Below, piece by piece: positions 38,989 through 46,733 of a DNA stretch of 64,000 bases. The position numbers were made by a program, and so were the translations under genes. The stretch's first letter is position 1, and every line of letters starts with the position of its first letter. The notes under the pieces are model-generated. The model was given only the letters and a program-made list of their open reading frames with translations. It did no database searches and was not told the origin of the DNA. The stretch covers positions 46,743 to 110,742 of the forward strand of contig NZ_JANHAX010000009.1 in NCBI RefSeq assembly GCF_030848945.1, read 5' to 3'. Source of the stretch: Marimonas arenosa. Its GTDB lineage: Bacteria > Pseudomonadota > Alphaproteobacteria > Rhodobacterales > Rhodobacteraceae.

Positions 38989-39116
38989 GGTGTCCTTTCC
39001 TCCCGTGACAGTCTGGAGTCATAGATACATTCAGATTGTGTGATTTGAATGCAAAGAGGTGGGATGGTCAAGGTCCATCCGGTCGCACTCGGCGTATTGA
39101 AAGCGGCCGATCCGCT

Positions 39117-39326
39117 TCAAATTCGTCCCATTTCGTGCAGGCGGGCTCGGAGTGTGTCGGCGCGGGAATCGCCGAGTTCCAGAGCGAAGACAAAGGCGTG
39201 GGTGAGATAGAAACCGCGGGCGGTTTCGTTTTCTGCCTCATCCGCGGCTTCTTCGTAAAGCGCTACCAGTGCGCGGCGGTCGTCGCGGCCGTGGGCCGAG
39301 AGGAGCCGCGCATCCAGACTGCTCAT
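39117..39326 (-). CDS. Small hypothetical protein coupled to the Rieske gene
   Basis: A 69-residue helical protein: MSSLDARLLSAHGRDDRRALVALYEEAADEAENETARG..., continuing FYLTHAFVFALELGDSRADTLRARL. The pattern of paired helices resembles a short TPR-like unit. Its ATG overlaps the stop of the Rieske oxygenase gene (ATGA), supporting real translation. I know no family name. Confidence 0.7.
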   Translation of the reverse strand: MSSLDARLLSAHGRDDRRALVALYEEAADEAENETARGFYLTHAFVFALELGDSRADTLRARLHEMGRI

Positions 39327-40471
39327 TCGGCCGCCATCTTCTGCCGGTGCGCGGCCACGTTCTCGGCCACCCAGGCATGGAAGACATGGGTCGGCCCGTC
39401 CATCGCCGGCGAGAACCGCCCGCCGTCGAAGCCGGGCGTGTGGCGGCCCTTCTGCATGCCTTCGACGACGAAAACATCTTCGGCCAGGACCTCCTCCCAT
39501 TGGGCGGCGTTGCGGGTGCGCATCTCGGGGTTGGTCTCGGGCGCGGCATAGTAGAGGTGGATATGTTCCAGAGTATTTTCGATGCCGCGCGGTTCGAGGA
39601 TAATCGCGAAGCCGTGGTCACGCTGTGCGGCGAGCAGCACGTTGGGGTAGAGCGCGACATATTCCGCACCTTCGTCCCATTTCGACGAAAGCCCGGGGAA
39701 GTCGGGGAAGGCCGGGGCGTCGCCATTCTTGAACTGGCGATAGACCAGCGTGCCCTGGCCGGAATAGAGGCCCGGTTCCTCGATGTGGTAATGGTCTTCG
39801 AGGCGCGAATAGCTGTTCAGGCCGGGATGCACCCAAGGCAGGTGGTAGCTTTCGCAGTAGTTTTCGACGGCAAGCTTCCAGTTTCCCTTTACTTCGAGTT
39901 GGAAACTGCTGTCAGGGCCGCCGTGATAGACGGGGGAGTCAAATTCCTTCCAGCGTTCGAGCAGGCCGGCGTGCAGCTCCTCGAATGGTGTGGCAGTGCC
40001 ACTGAGATTGATGAAGACCACGTCACGCCAGATATGGCTGCGGACTTCGACGAGGCCCAGTTCCGAGCGATCGAGCTCGTCATGGGTGTTCATGCCGGGG
40101 CCGCCGACATGCGGTGTCGCCACCAGGCGGCCGTCATGGGCGTAGCACCAGGAGTGATAAGGGCAGCGAATGGCGCCTTCGATCTTGCGCGGTTCCGAGA
40201 CCAGTATCATGCCGCGGTGGCGGCAGATGTTGTGAAAGACCCGGACAGTGCCGTGCTTGTCGCGTAAAAGTAGAAGCGGCGCGCCAAGAAAGTCGATCGG
40301 CTTGGCGTCGCCCGGCTCGGGCACCGCGGCGGCGACGTCGAGCCCGGCCCACTGGTTGAAGAGCAGCGCCTCACGTTCTTCGGTCCAGACCGCCGGGTCG
40401 GTGTAATGCGCATTTGGCAAACCGTGGGCGGTTGCGATGGGACGGATCACGTTCGAAAGATCAGTGGTCAT
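39323..40471 (-). CDS. Rieske aromatic-ring-hydroxylating-type oxygenase, alpha subunit
   Basis: A 382-residue non-haem iron oxygenase. The Rieske [2Fe-2S] site is Cys83-x-His85 (CRHRG) and Cys103-x2-His106 (CPYHSW). The mononuclear iron region is NYCESYHLPWVHPGL. The type includes betaine/stachydrine-demethylase and carnitine-oxygenase relatives as well as aromatic dioxygenases; I favour a quaternary-amine demethylase but cannot decide. The start MTTDLSNVIRP has GGAGA upstream; a 25-codon extension is rejected. No reductase gene is adjacent. Confidence 0.88.
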   Translation of the reverse strand: MTTDLSNVIRPIATAHGLPNAHYTDPAVWTEEREALLFNQWAGLDVAAAVPEPGDAKPIDFLGAPLLLLRDKHGTVRVFHNICRHRGMILVSEPRKIEGAIRCPYHSWCYAHDGRLVATPHVGGPGMNTHDELDRSELGLVEVRSHIWRDVVFINLSGTATPFEELHAGLLERWKEFDSPVYHGGPDSSFQLEVKGNWKLAVENYCESYHLPWVHPGLNSYSRLEDHYHIEEPGLYSGQGTLVYRQFKNGDAPAFPDFPGLSSKWDEGAEYVALYPNVLLAAQRDHGFAIILEPRGIENTLEHIHLYYAAPETNPEMRTRNAAQWEEVLAEDVFVVEGMQKGRHTPGFDGGRFSPAMDGPTHVFHAWVAENVAAHRQKMAAE

Positions 40472-40571
40472 GGACGGCTCTCCGTTAGGGTGGATTAGCC
40501 GGATCATAAAGCCATCGCCCAAGCTGCAATTGCCCGCGCGCGACACGCGATATTGTCACTGCGACCTGTGG

Positions 40572-40820
40572 TTAGTGCTCGTGATCGCAGCGTTTGTCGC
40601 TGCCCGGCACCGGATCATAGCCGCAGGAGCCCCAGGGATTGCAGCGCAGGATGCGGCGCAGCGCCAGCCAGCCGCCCTTGATCGCGCCGTGTTTCGCCAG
40701 CGCTTCGAGCGCATAGGCAGAGCAGGTCGGCTCGTAGCGGCAGTTGTGACCGACCCAGGGCGAGAAGATCAGCCGGTAGGCCCGGACCGGCAGGGCAAGG
40801 ATGTGGGCGAGCGGGGTCAT
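40572..40820 (-). CDS. yidD: Membrane protein insertion efficiency factor YidD
   Basis: An 82-residue protein with the family hallmarks RAYRLIFSPWVGHNCRYEPTCSAYALEAL and RILRCNPWGSCGYDPVP. It is membrane-associated through an amphipathic helix and assists YidC-dependent insertion. It lies 6 bp after the rnpA stop in the usual rpmH-rnpA-yidD order, but yidC itself is far away at 3.5-5.4 kb. Confidence 0.95.
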   Translation of the reverse strand: MTPLAHILALPVRAYRLIFSPWVGHNCRYEPTCSAYALEALAKHGAIKGGWLALRRILRCNPWGSCGYDPVPGSDKRCDHEH

Positions 40821-40826
40821 GAAGGG

Positions 40827-41168
40827 TCAGCCACTGTGCAGTTTGTCCAACGCAAAGATAAGGTCGCGCTCGAGATCCTCAAAGGAGCGGTCGGCTGTGG
40901 CACGTTGCCGCCCGATCAGCACGTAGTCCCAACCCATGCGACCGTATGCAGGCAGCACAAGCCGGGCGACCTCGCGCAGGCGGCGCTTGGCGCGGTTGCG
41001 AGCGACGGCGTTGCCGACCTTTTTCGAGCAGGTGAAACCGACGCGGATCGGGCCGTCGTCGCCGCGCCGCCGGGCCTGCACTATCATACCCTTGGTGCCT
41101 TGCTTGCGGGCGCGAGCACAGGCCAAGAAATCGGCGCGGTTTTTCAGGATTTCGATTTCCGGGGTCAC
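40827..41168 (-). CDS. rnpA: Ribonuclease P protein component
   Basis: The protein subunit of RNase P, 113 residues from the chosen GTG (VTPEIEILKNRADFLACARARKQG). It carries the RNR signature AVARNRAKRRLREVARLVLP and FTCSKKVGNAVARNR. An in-frame ATG 29 codons upstream lies inside the rpmH-rnpA hairpin region and is less likely. The N-terminus is somewhat uncertain. Confidence 0.93.
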   Translation of the reverse strand: MTPEIEILKNRADFLACARARKQGTKGMIVQARRRGDDGPIRVGFTCSKKVGNAVARNRAKRRLREVARLVLPAYGRMGWDYVLIGRQRATADRSFEDLERDLIFALDKLHSG

Positions 41169-41259
41169 GCCTGCCGCCTCCGTGCAGATAAAGCGCGCCT
41201 GGTTGAGCGACTTGGGGCGGGGCAGGCGACACAGGTTGCACGAGAGCCCGGACAAGCGA

Positions 41260-41289
41260 AAACCGCCCGAGCAAGGGCTCCGGCGGTTT
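41260..41289 (-). terminator. Attenuator-like hairpin between rpmH and rnpA
   Basis: On the minus strand, AAACCGCC paired with GGCGGTTT, plus an inner GAGC/GCTC stem, followed by TTTTCGCTTG. It lies 50 bp after the rpmH stop. A partial terminator here would let rpmH be expressed far above rnpA, as is known for E. coli. Confidence 0.7.
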
Positions 41290-41337
41290 CAGGACAGCTC
41301 ATTGCGATAATCCGCACCAGGAGGTGCGGGCGAACGC

Positions 41338-41472
41338 TTACGCGCTCAGCTTCTTGCGGCCGCGCGCACGGCGGGCGTTCAGGATCTTGCGGCCGGCCTT
41401 GCTGGCCATGCGGGCGCGGAAGCCGTGGCGGCGTTTGCGCACGAGGTTCGAGGGTTGAAAGGTGCGTTTCAT
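41338..41472 (-). CDS. rpmH: 50S ribosomal protein L34
   Basis: 44 residues beginning MKRTFQPSNLVRKRRHGFRA and ending RRARGRKKLSA, the invariant L34 sequence type: highly basic, with the RxRHGFR core. It is the first gene of the rpmH-rnpA-yidD operon. About 280 bp separate it from the divergent VTT gene. Confidence 0.98.
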   Translation of the reverse strand: MKRTFQPSNLVRKRRHGFRARMASKAGRKILNARRARGRKKLSA

Positions 41473-41755
41473 CGCTCCGTCTCCGTCTGTGGGGCAGGCG
41501 CGCGGAATCGCGGATGCCCCGTGAATGCTTCGAGCCCCGGTCTATAGGCAGGGCTGTGGCATCTGTCAAACCCGGAAGCGGGTGATTTGCAACAAATTCC
41601 AGCCGGCGCGGCGGAAAATGTTACGAAACGCTGGGAATGGCCGCGAAATTCTCACGAAACCGGCAAAGGCGCATCAAGCGGCCGTGAGCGGGGTGGATAA
41701 ATCCCCTTCTGACGGCGATTTCATGCCAAACAGCATGGAAAGGCCCGGCCCGAGA

Positions 41756-42499
41756 ATGAGCGACATGACCCAACCCGATGCGGGACAACGCAAATCCGCG
41801 CTGATGCGCAACCTGCCGCTGGCGGTGATCCTGGCGGTGGCGGCGGTCGGTGCTTTCACCTTGCGCGACTATCTGAGCTTCGAGGCCCTGCGGGACAATC
41901 GCGAGATGCTGATCGCGTTTCGCGACACCTATTACTGGCCAACGGTGACGGCATTCTTCGCGGCCTATGTAACTATCGTGGCGTTCTCGCTGCCTGGCGC
42001 GACGGTGGCGACGCTGACCGGCGGATTTCTGTTCGCGACGTTTCCAGGCACACTCTACAACGTGACTGCCGCAACGATTGGCGCGACGCTCATCTTCCTT
42101 GCTGCCCGCTGGGGGCTTGGAGAGCGGCTTGGCGCCAGGCTGGAGGACAGCCGGGGCACGGTGAAGAAGATCAAGGTCGGGATCGACGAAAACCAGTGGT
42201 CGATGCTGTTCCTGATCCGTTTGGTGCCGGCGGTGCCGTTTTTTCTGGCTAACCTGGTGCCGGCCTTCCTTGAAGTGCCGCTGCGACGGTTCGTGATCTC
42301 GACCTTCTTCGGTATTATCCCCGGCGGGCTGGTCTATACCTCGGTCGGTGCCGGGCTGGGAGAGGTGTTCGAACGTGGCGAAACCCCCGATCTTGGTGTC
42401 ATCTTCGAGCCGCACATCCTGCTACCGATCCTGGGACTTTGCGTGCTGGCGGTGCTGCCGATCGCTATCAAGGCTGTACGCGGCGGAAAGGTGCTTTGA
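41756..42499 (+). CDS. TVP38/TMEM64 (VTT/DedA-like) membrane protein
   Basis: A 247-residue inner-membrane protein with about five helices and the VTT motifs VAFSLPGATVATLTGGFLFATFPGTLYNV and LRLVPAVPFF-type IRLVPAVPFFLANLVPAFLEVPLRRFVISTF (positions about 160-190). Members act in lipid or small-molecule movement; specificity is unknown. Several in-frame ATGs lie between 41723 and 41765; I chose 41756. The stop overlaps the downstream flavoprotein ATG. Confidence 0.87.
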   Translation: MSDMTQPDAGQRKSALMRNLPLAVILAVAAVGAFTLRDYLSFEALRDNREMLIAFRDTYYWPTVTAFFAAYVTIVAFSLPGATVATLTGGFLFATFPGTLYNVTAATIGATLIFLAARWGLGERLGARLEDSRGTVKKIKVGIDENQWSMLFLIRLVPAVPFFLANLVPAFLEVPLRRFVISTFFGIIPGGLVYTSVGAGLGEVFERGETPDLGVIFEPHILLPILGLCVLAVLPIAIKAVRGGKVL

Positions 42500-43881
42500 T
42501 GGAACAGATCAAGACGGATCTGTTGGTGATCGGCGGCGGTTCCGGCGGGTTGTCGGTTGCGGCTGGTGCAGCACAGATGGGGGCCGACGTCACCTTGCTG
42601 GAAGGTCACAAGATGGGAGGCGACTGCCTCAACTATGGCTGCGTGCCATCGAAGGCTCTGCTGGCCATGGCGAAGCGCGCGCATGAAGGTTCGACGGTGA
42701 AGTTCGTGGCCGCCAAGGAGCACGTGGCGCGAGTGATCGCGACCATCGCGCCGCATGACAGTGTCGAGCGGTTCGAGGGGTTGGGAGTGCGCGTGATTTC
42801 GAACTACGGGACGTTTCTGTCGCCGACCGAGGTACAGGCCGGCGACCGGGTGATCACCGCGCGGCGGATCGTGATCGCCACCGGGTCGTCGCCGCTGGTG
42901 CCGCCGATTCCGGGGATCGACAGCGTGCCCTATGACACCAACGAGACGATCTTTGAGCAACGTGAGGCGCCCGGACACCTGCTGATAATCGGCGGTGGAC
43001 CGATCGGCATGGAAATGGCGCAGGCGCACCGGCGTTTGGGGTGCGAGGTCACGGTGATCGAGGGCGAGAAGGTGTTGGGCAAGGACGATCCGGACGCCGC
43101 GGCGGTGGTGATCGAGGCGCTCAGGGCCGAAGGAATCGAAATCGCCGAGGACGCCTTGGCCGCAGAAATCCGCGGGCAGCCCGGCGCCATCGACGTAACG
43201 GCCAAGGACGGGCGCGTCTTCGCAGGCACGCATCTGCTGGTGGCGGTGGGGCGCAAACCCAATATCGAAAGGCTGAACCTTGACGCTGCAGGGATCGAGA
43301 CTACTCGAGCGGGCATAAAGGTGGATGCATCGCTGAAGACCTCGAACCGCCGGGTCTACGCCATTGGGGATGTCAATGGCGGGCTGCAATTCACCCATGT
43401 CGCCGGCTACCAGGCGGGGATCGTCATTCGCTCGGCGCTGTTCGGATTGCCGGCAAAGGTGCGGACGGATCACATCCCCTGGGCGACCTACACCGATCCG
43501 GAACTGGCGCAGGTTGGTCTCACTGATGGTCAAGCTCGCGAGAGACACGGCGCAAAGCTTGAGGTCGCGCGGTTCGACTATGCCGGAAGCGATCGGGCAA
43601 TCGCCGAAGGCCGAACGGCGGGCTTCGTCAAGGTGATGGTGGTCAAGGGTCGCCCGGTCGGCGCTACCATCGTAGGCCACCAGGCCGGAGAACACATCAA
43701 TCTCTGGGCGTTGGCGTTGGCCAACCGGTTGAAGATGAGCGCGGTGGCCGGCATGGTCTCGCCTTACCCGTCGCTTGGCGAGGTTAACAAACGCGCTGCG
43801 GGTGCCTATTTCTCACCCAGACTTTTTGATAGCAAAGGGGTGAAACGGGTGGTCGGGTTGGTGCAGCGCTGGCTGCCGTGA
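42499..43881 (+). CDS. Lpd/mercuric-reductase-like FAD-dependent oxidoreductase
   Basis: A 460-residue pyridine nucleotide-disulfide oxidoreductase. FAD site LLVIGGGSGGLSVAAGAA; redox pair in GGDCLNYGCVPSKAL; NAD(P) site LLIIGGGPIGMEMAQ; second FAD motif RRVYAIGDV. The C-terminal dimer region reads SPYPSLGEV where dihydrolipoamide dehydrogenase and glutathione reductase have HPT and a catalytic His, so a different electron acceptor is likely. It overlaps the VTT gene by one base, and the pairing of the two domain types recurs in bacteria, sometimes fused. Confidence 0.9.
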   Translation: MEQIKTDLLVIGGGSGGLSVAAGAAQMGADVTLLEGHKMGGDCLNYGCVPSKALLAMAKRAHEGSTVKFVAAKEHVARVIATIAPHDSVERFEGLGVRVISNYGTFLSPTEVQAGDRVITARRIVIATGSSPLVPPIPGIDSVPYDTNETIFEQREAPGHLLIIGGGPIGMEMAQAHRRLGCEVTVIEGEKVLGKDDPDAAAVVIEALRAEGIEIAEDALAAEIRGQPGAIDVTAKDGRVFAGTHLLVAVGRKPNIERLNLDAAGIETTRAGIKVDASLKTSNRRVYAIGDVNGGLQFTHVAGYQAGIVIRSALFGLPAKVRTDHIPWATYTDPELAQVGLTDGQARERHGAKLEVARFDYAGSDRAIAEGRTAGFVKVMVVKGRPVGATIVGHQAGEHINLWALALANRLKMSAVAGMVSPYPSLGEVNKRAAGAYFSPRLFDSKGVKRVVGLVQRWLP

Positions 43882-43980
43882 GGTCACGGATTTGAAAAAC
43901 GCGCCGGATTTGAAGACGACAATCCAGGCCCGCGCAAGGGCTGGCTTGCGCCTGACATGTCGGGTGTGTGGGGAAGGTGC

Positions 43981-45381
43981 ATGCTGAATTCCCTGTCTGG
44001 CCGTTTCCTGATCCTGACCACGGTTTTCGTGATGCTGGCAGAGGTGCTGATCTTCGTGCCGTCGATCGCTCGGTTTCGTGAGGACTTTCTACTCTCCCGG
44101 CTCGAGCGCGCCCAGATCGCAAGTCTTGCACTTCTGGCTGACGAAATGATCGACCCCTCGCTGGAGGAGGAACTGTTACGCAATGCGGGCGTGTTCAACG
44201 TCGTGCTGCGGCGCGACGAAGCGCGACAGTTGATGCTTTCAGCGCCGATCCCCCAACCGGTCTCGGCGACCTACGATTTACGCGACGCCACCCCGCTGAC
44301 GCTGATCCGCGATGCGGTTGTGCGGCTGTTCGACCCGGAGCCGCAGGTTATCCGGGTGATGGGCAACCCGGTGCGCGAAGCGGGACTGCTGATCGAAGTC
44401 ACGATGGAAACAGGCGAGCTGCGCGCGGCGATGATCGATTACGGCATCCGCATCCTGATCCTTTCAGCGGTGATCTCGGTGATCACCGCGGCGCTGTTGT
44501 TTCTGGCGGTGCGCGCGATCCTGGTGCGTCCGATCAAGCGGGTGGTGGCCGATATGCAGGCCTATGCCGCCGATCCTGAGGATGCCCGGCGCATTATCTC
44601 GCCGCGCGCCGGCGTGACCGAGTTGCGCGAAGCTGAAGAGGCGCTGAGATCGCTCGAAACCGAGCTGACCAGCGCATTGAAGCAGAAGGAAAGGCTGGCC
44701 CAGCTGGGCGCGGCCGTGGCCAAGATCTCGCACGACCTTCGCAACATCCTGACCTCGGCCCAGCTGTTTACAGACCGGATCGAGATGAGCGAGGATCCTG
44801 CGGTGCAACGGATGGCGCCGAAGTTAGTGAATTCGATCACCCGCGCCGTGAACTTGTGCGAGACCACGCTCGCCTTTGGCAAGGCTGAGGAGCCGGCGCC
44901 GCGACTGGCCCGGGTTGACCTGTCGGAGGTCGTGGGCGACGTTCTGGCCTCGGAGCGGTTGGCGATTGGCGAGGCGGATGTCAGCCTGAGCGAGGACATC
45001 CCTGGCATGATGATGCTGCGTGCCGATCCCGAACAGCTTTTCCGCGTGGTATCGAATCTGGTGCGCAACGCCAGGCAGGCGATTGTCGCTACCGGTAAGC
45101 CGGGCGAGATTTCGGTGTCGGCGCGGGAGGACGACGAAGCCTGGTATGTTCGGATCAGCGACACGGGTCCGGGCCTGCCGCAGAAGGCGCGCGACTATCT
45201 GTTTCGCCCGTTCCACGGCGGCACCCGCAAGGATGGCACCGGGCTGGGACTGGCGATCGCCGCCGAGCTCGTGCGTGGCCACGGTGGGGCACTGACCTTG
45301 GACAAAAGCGACGATACGGGCACGGTTTTCACCATCCGTCTGCCCAAGGGAGAGCTGGGCCAACAGTTGGAAAAATCCTGA
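43981..45381 (+). CDS. Membrane sensor histidine kinase
   Basis: 466 residues. TM1 (about 8-28) and TM2 (about 157-180) flank a periplasmic domain of roughly 125 residues. Then come a HAMP segment (RPIKRVVADMQAYAADP), the H-box KISHDLRNILTSAQ, the N-box VSNLVRNARQAI, and G-boxes SDTGPGLP and GTGLGLAI. GGGGAAGG precedes the ATG. No response regulator is adjacent, so the partner is unknown. It lies about 100 bp after the flavoprotein gene. Confidence 0.93.
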   Translation: MLNSLSGRFLILTTVFVMLAEVLIFVPSIARFREDFLLSRLERAQIASLALLADEMIDPSLEEELLRNAGVFNVVLRRDEARQLMLSAPIPQPVSATYDLRDATPLTLIRDAVVRLFDPEPQVIRVMGNPVREAGLLIEVTMETGELRAAMIDYGIRILILSAVISVITAALLFLAVRAILVRPIKRVVADMQAYAADPEDARRIISPRAGVTELREAEEALRSLETELTSALKQKERLAQLGAAVAKISHDLRNILTSAQLFTDRIEMSEDPAVQRMAPKLVNSITRAVNLCETTLAFGKAEEPAPRLARVDLSEVVGDVLASERLAIGEADVSLSEDIPGMMMLRADPEQLFRVVSNLVRNARQAIVATGKPGEISVSAREDDEAWYVRISDTGPGLPQKARDYLFRPFHGGTRKDGTGLGLAIAAELVRGHGGALTLDKSDDTGTVFTIRLPKGELGQQLEKS

Positions 45382-45428
45382 TTCCCCTCTTGCAATGGCC
45401 GGGGCATGCGTCTATCTGAGGCCTCCAC

Positions 45429-45505
45429 GGACCGATAGCTCAGCTGGATAGAGTACCTGACTACGAATCAGGGGGTCGGGGGTTCGAATCCTCCTCGGTC
45501 CGCCA
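45429..45505 (+). tRNA. tRNA-Arg (anticodon ACG)
   Basis: A 77-base cloverleaf: acceptor GGACCGA/TCGGTCC, D-stem GCTC/GAGT, anticodon stem CCTGA/TCAGG with loop CTACGAA (anticodon ACG, Arg CGN), five-base variable loop, T-stem GGGGG/CCTCC with loop TTCGAAT, discriminator G and encoded CCA. It stands immediately upstream of the transporter/hydrolase cluster; tRNA 3' ends are common integration sites, but I see no repeated 3' end in the window. Confidence 0.97.
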
Positions 45506-45950
45506 CCCACCCCAGTCTCTGCCGGCAATCAGCCTTTTTCCCTGTTTTCTCCCGTTCTTTCCGGGGCTTGGACTGTGGCATTTCCCAAAGAGACGACCGT
45601 TGTGTCGCTGTTCAGCGCGATTTCCCAGGGTCGTCTCTGGAGCCTGCATCATCCGATTTTCGATTAACAACTCTCCCGTTGTTAACCAGAGCAAGGCCGC
45701 CAGCGAAAGCGTTCTCATTCGACGCCAAACAAAATGGCGAGGGCGTTCAGGACGGTAGCGATTCTTTCAACGTCTGAGCCAGTCCATGACTGTTGGCCAG
45801 TGCCTACAGAAAAATTCCGCGTCAGATGCCCAAAAGATATTCAAGATTTAAAGTCAAACATAAACAATGACTTGCCTAACGCACCGAGTTCGAATCTATC
45901 TGACCAAAGCAGCGAAATGTGATTTTCGCCCCACCGAACAACGGTTTTTG
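45506..45950. other. Non-coding stretch between tRNA-Arg and the regulator promoter
   Basis: 445 bases without a credible gene. Short open frames on either strand (for example 45461-45718 minus, 45568-45777 plus) overlap the tRNA or lack codon bias and ribosome sites. The stretch holds one perfect inverted repeat (45664-45685) and becomes AT-richer toward 45830-45950. I see no integrase. Confidence 0.6.
45664..45685. repeat. 8-bp perfect inverted repeat downstream of tRNA-Arg
   Basis: TTAACAAC, a 6-base spacer (TCTCCC), GTTGTTAA. It lies 159 bp after the tRNA. It could be a protein-binding site or a small hairpin; nothing else identifies it. Confidence 0.45.
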
Positions 45951-46002
45951 TTGACAGTCTTGGGTGGACCAAACGTAAATTGGTACAGACCAAACGTGAA
46001 AT
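45951..46002 (+). promoter_or_regulatory. Promoter with two FadR-type operators before the GntR gene
   Basis: A TTGACA -35-like box (45951-45956) is followed by two operator-like inverted repeats: TTGG-n5-CCAA (45960-45972) and TTGGT-ACAG-ACCAA (45980-45993). The right halves share the direct repeat GACCAAACGT at 45967 and 45988, 21 bp apart (two helical turns). TTGGT-n-ACCAA is the usual form of FadR/PdhR-subfamily operators, which fits autoregulation by the adjacent regulator. Confidence 0.65.
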
Positions 46003-46016
46003 GTTTTTGGGTGTCG

Positions 46017-46733
46017 ATGCTGCAGGATAATCAGATCGAAGGGCAAGAATTGTCCGAGAGTCTCCGGGTGTTGCGAGCCATTCGTCAAATCGTGACGGAT
46101 GATCTTCTTCCATCGGACGGGCGATTGCCGACGGAGCGTCGTCTGGCGATGGACCTGGGGGCGAGCCGCAGGTCGGTGCGGTACGCACTTGATCAATTGG
46201 AAGCCGAGGGGCTGGTCTGGCGCAAACAGGGAAAAGGCACTTTTGTCGGTCAACCGCCGGATCCGACAGAAGAGCTTGCGGCCAAGATCGTCTCGGAGGT
46301 TGATCCACTGACAGCGATGGAGGCGCGTCTTTGTATCGAGCCGGCGCTGGCCGATCTTTGCGCCCGCCGGGCAACCGCCGATGATGTTGCCCTGCTGCGG
46401 CAACTGGCGGACCGAACGCATGAAGCAGGCGAAGCCGAAGCCGCCGAGCTTTGGGACGGCGCGCTGCACCGGGCGATCGCGAGGATTGCCGGCAACCGGG
46501 TGATGTTGACGGCGTTTACTCTGATCGACGAGGTGCGCATGGGGGAGGAATGGCGGCGCAAGCGCCATCGCGCGCGCACACCTGAGACACGCGCGGCTTA
46601 CGATGATCAGCATTCCCGGATCATCGACGCCATCAACGCCCGCGACGGGGCAGCGGCGGCTGAGGCGATGCGCGACCATCTCAACGTGCTCTTCTCCAAT
46701 TTAAAGACGTCATTGGAAAAGGAACGGCGGTGA
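46017..46733 (+). CDS. FadR-subfamily GntR transcriptional regulator
   Basis: 238 residues. The N-terminal winged HTH reads LPSDGRLPTERRLAMDLGAS and RRSVRYALDQLEAEGLVWRKQGKGTFV. The C-terminal FCD helical domain keeps likely metal ligands: Asp/His in LWDGALHRAI, His in DDQHSRII and His in MRDHLNVL. FCD regulators bind small carboxylates or similar. The start at 46017 follows the operator region. It overlaps the first ATPase gene (GTGA), so it heads and presumably controls the transporter/hydrolase operon. Confidence 0.92.
   Translation: MLQDNQIEGQELSESLRVLRAIRQIVTDDLLPSDGRLPTERRLAMDLGASRRSVRYALDQLEAEGLVWRKQGKGTFVGQPPDPTEELAAKIVSEVDPLTAMEARLCIEPALADLCARRATADDVALLRQLADRTHEAGEAEAAELWDGALHRAIARIAGNRVMLTAFTLIDEVRMGEEWRRKRHRARTPETRAAYDDQHSRIIDAINARDGAAAAEAMRDHLNVLFSNLKTSLEKERR

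Noticed and set aside
41685..41705. GGTGGATAA, one mismatch from a DnaA box, near rpmH
   Set aside because: A single imperfect box with no companions or AT-rich unwinding region is not enough to propose an origin.
45461..45718. 86-codon minus-strand frame over the tRNA-Arg gene
   Set aside because: It runs through a perfect tRNA; its ending (EDSNPRPPDS) is a common translation artefact of tRNA antisense sequence.
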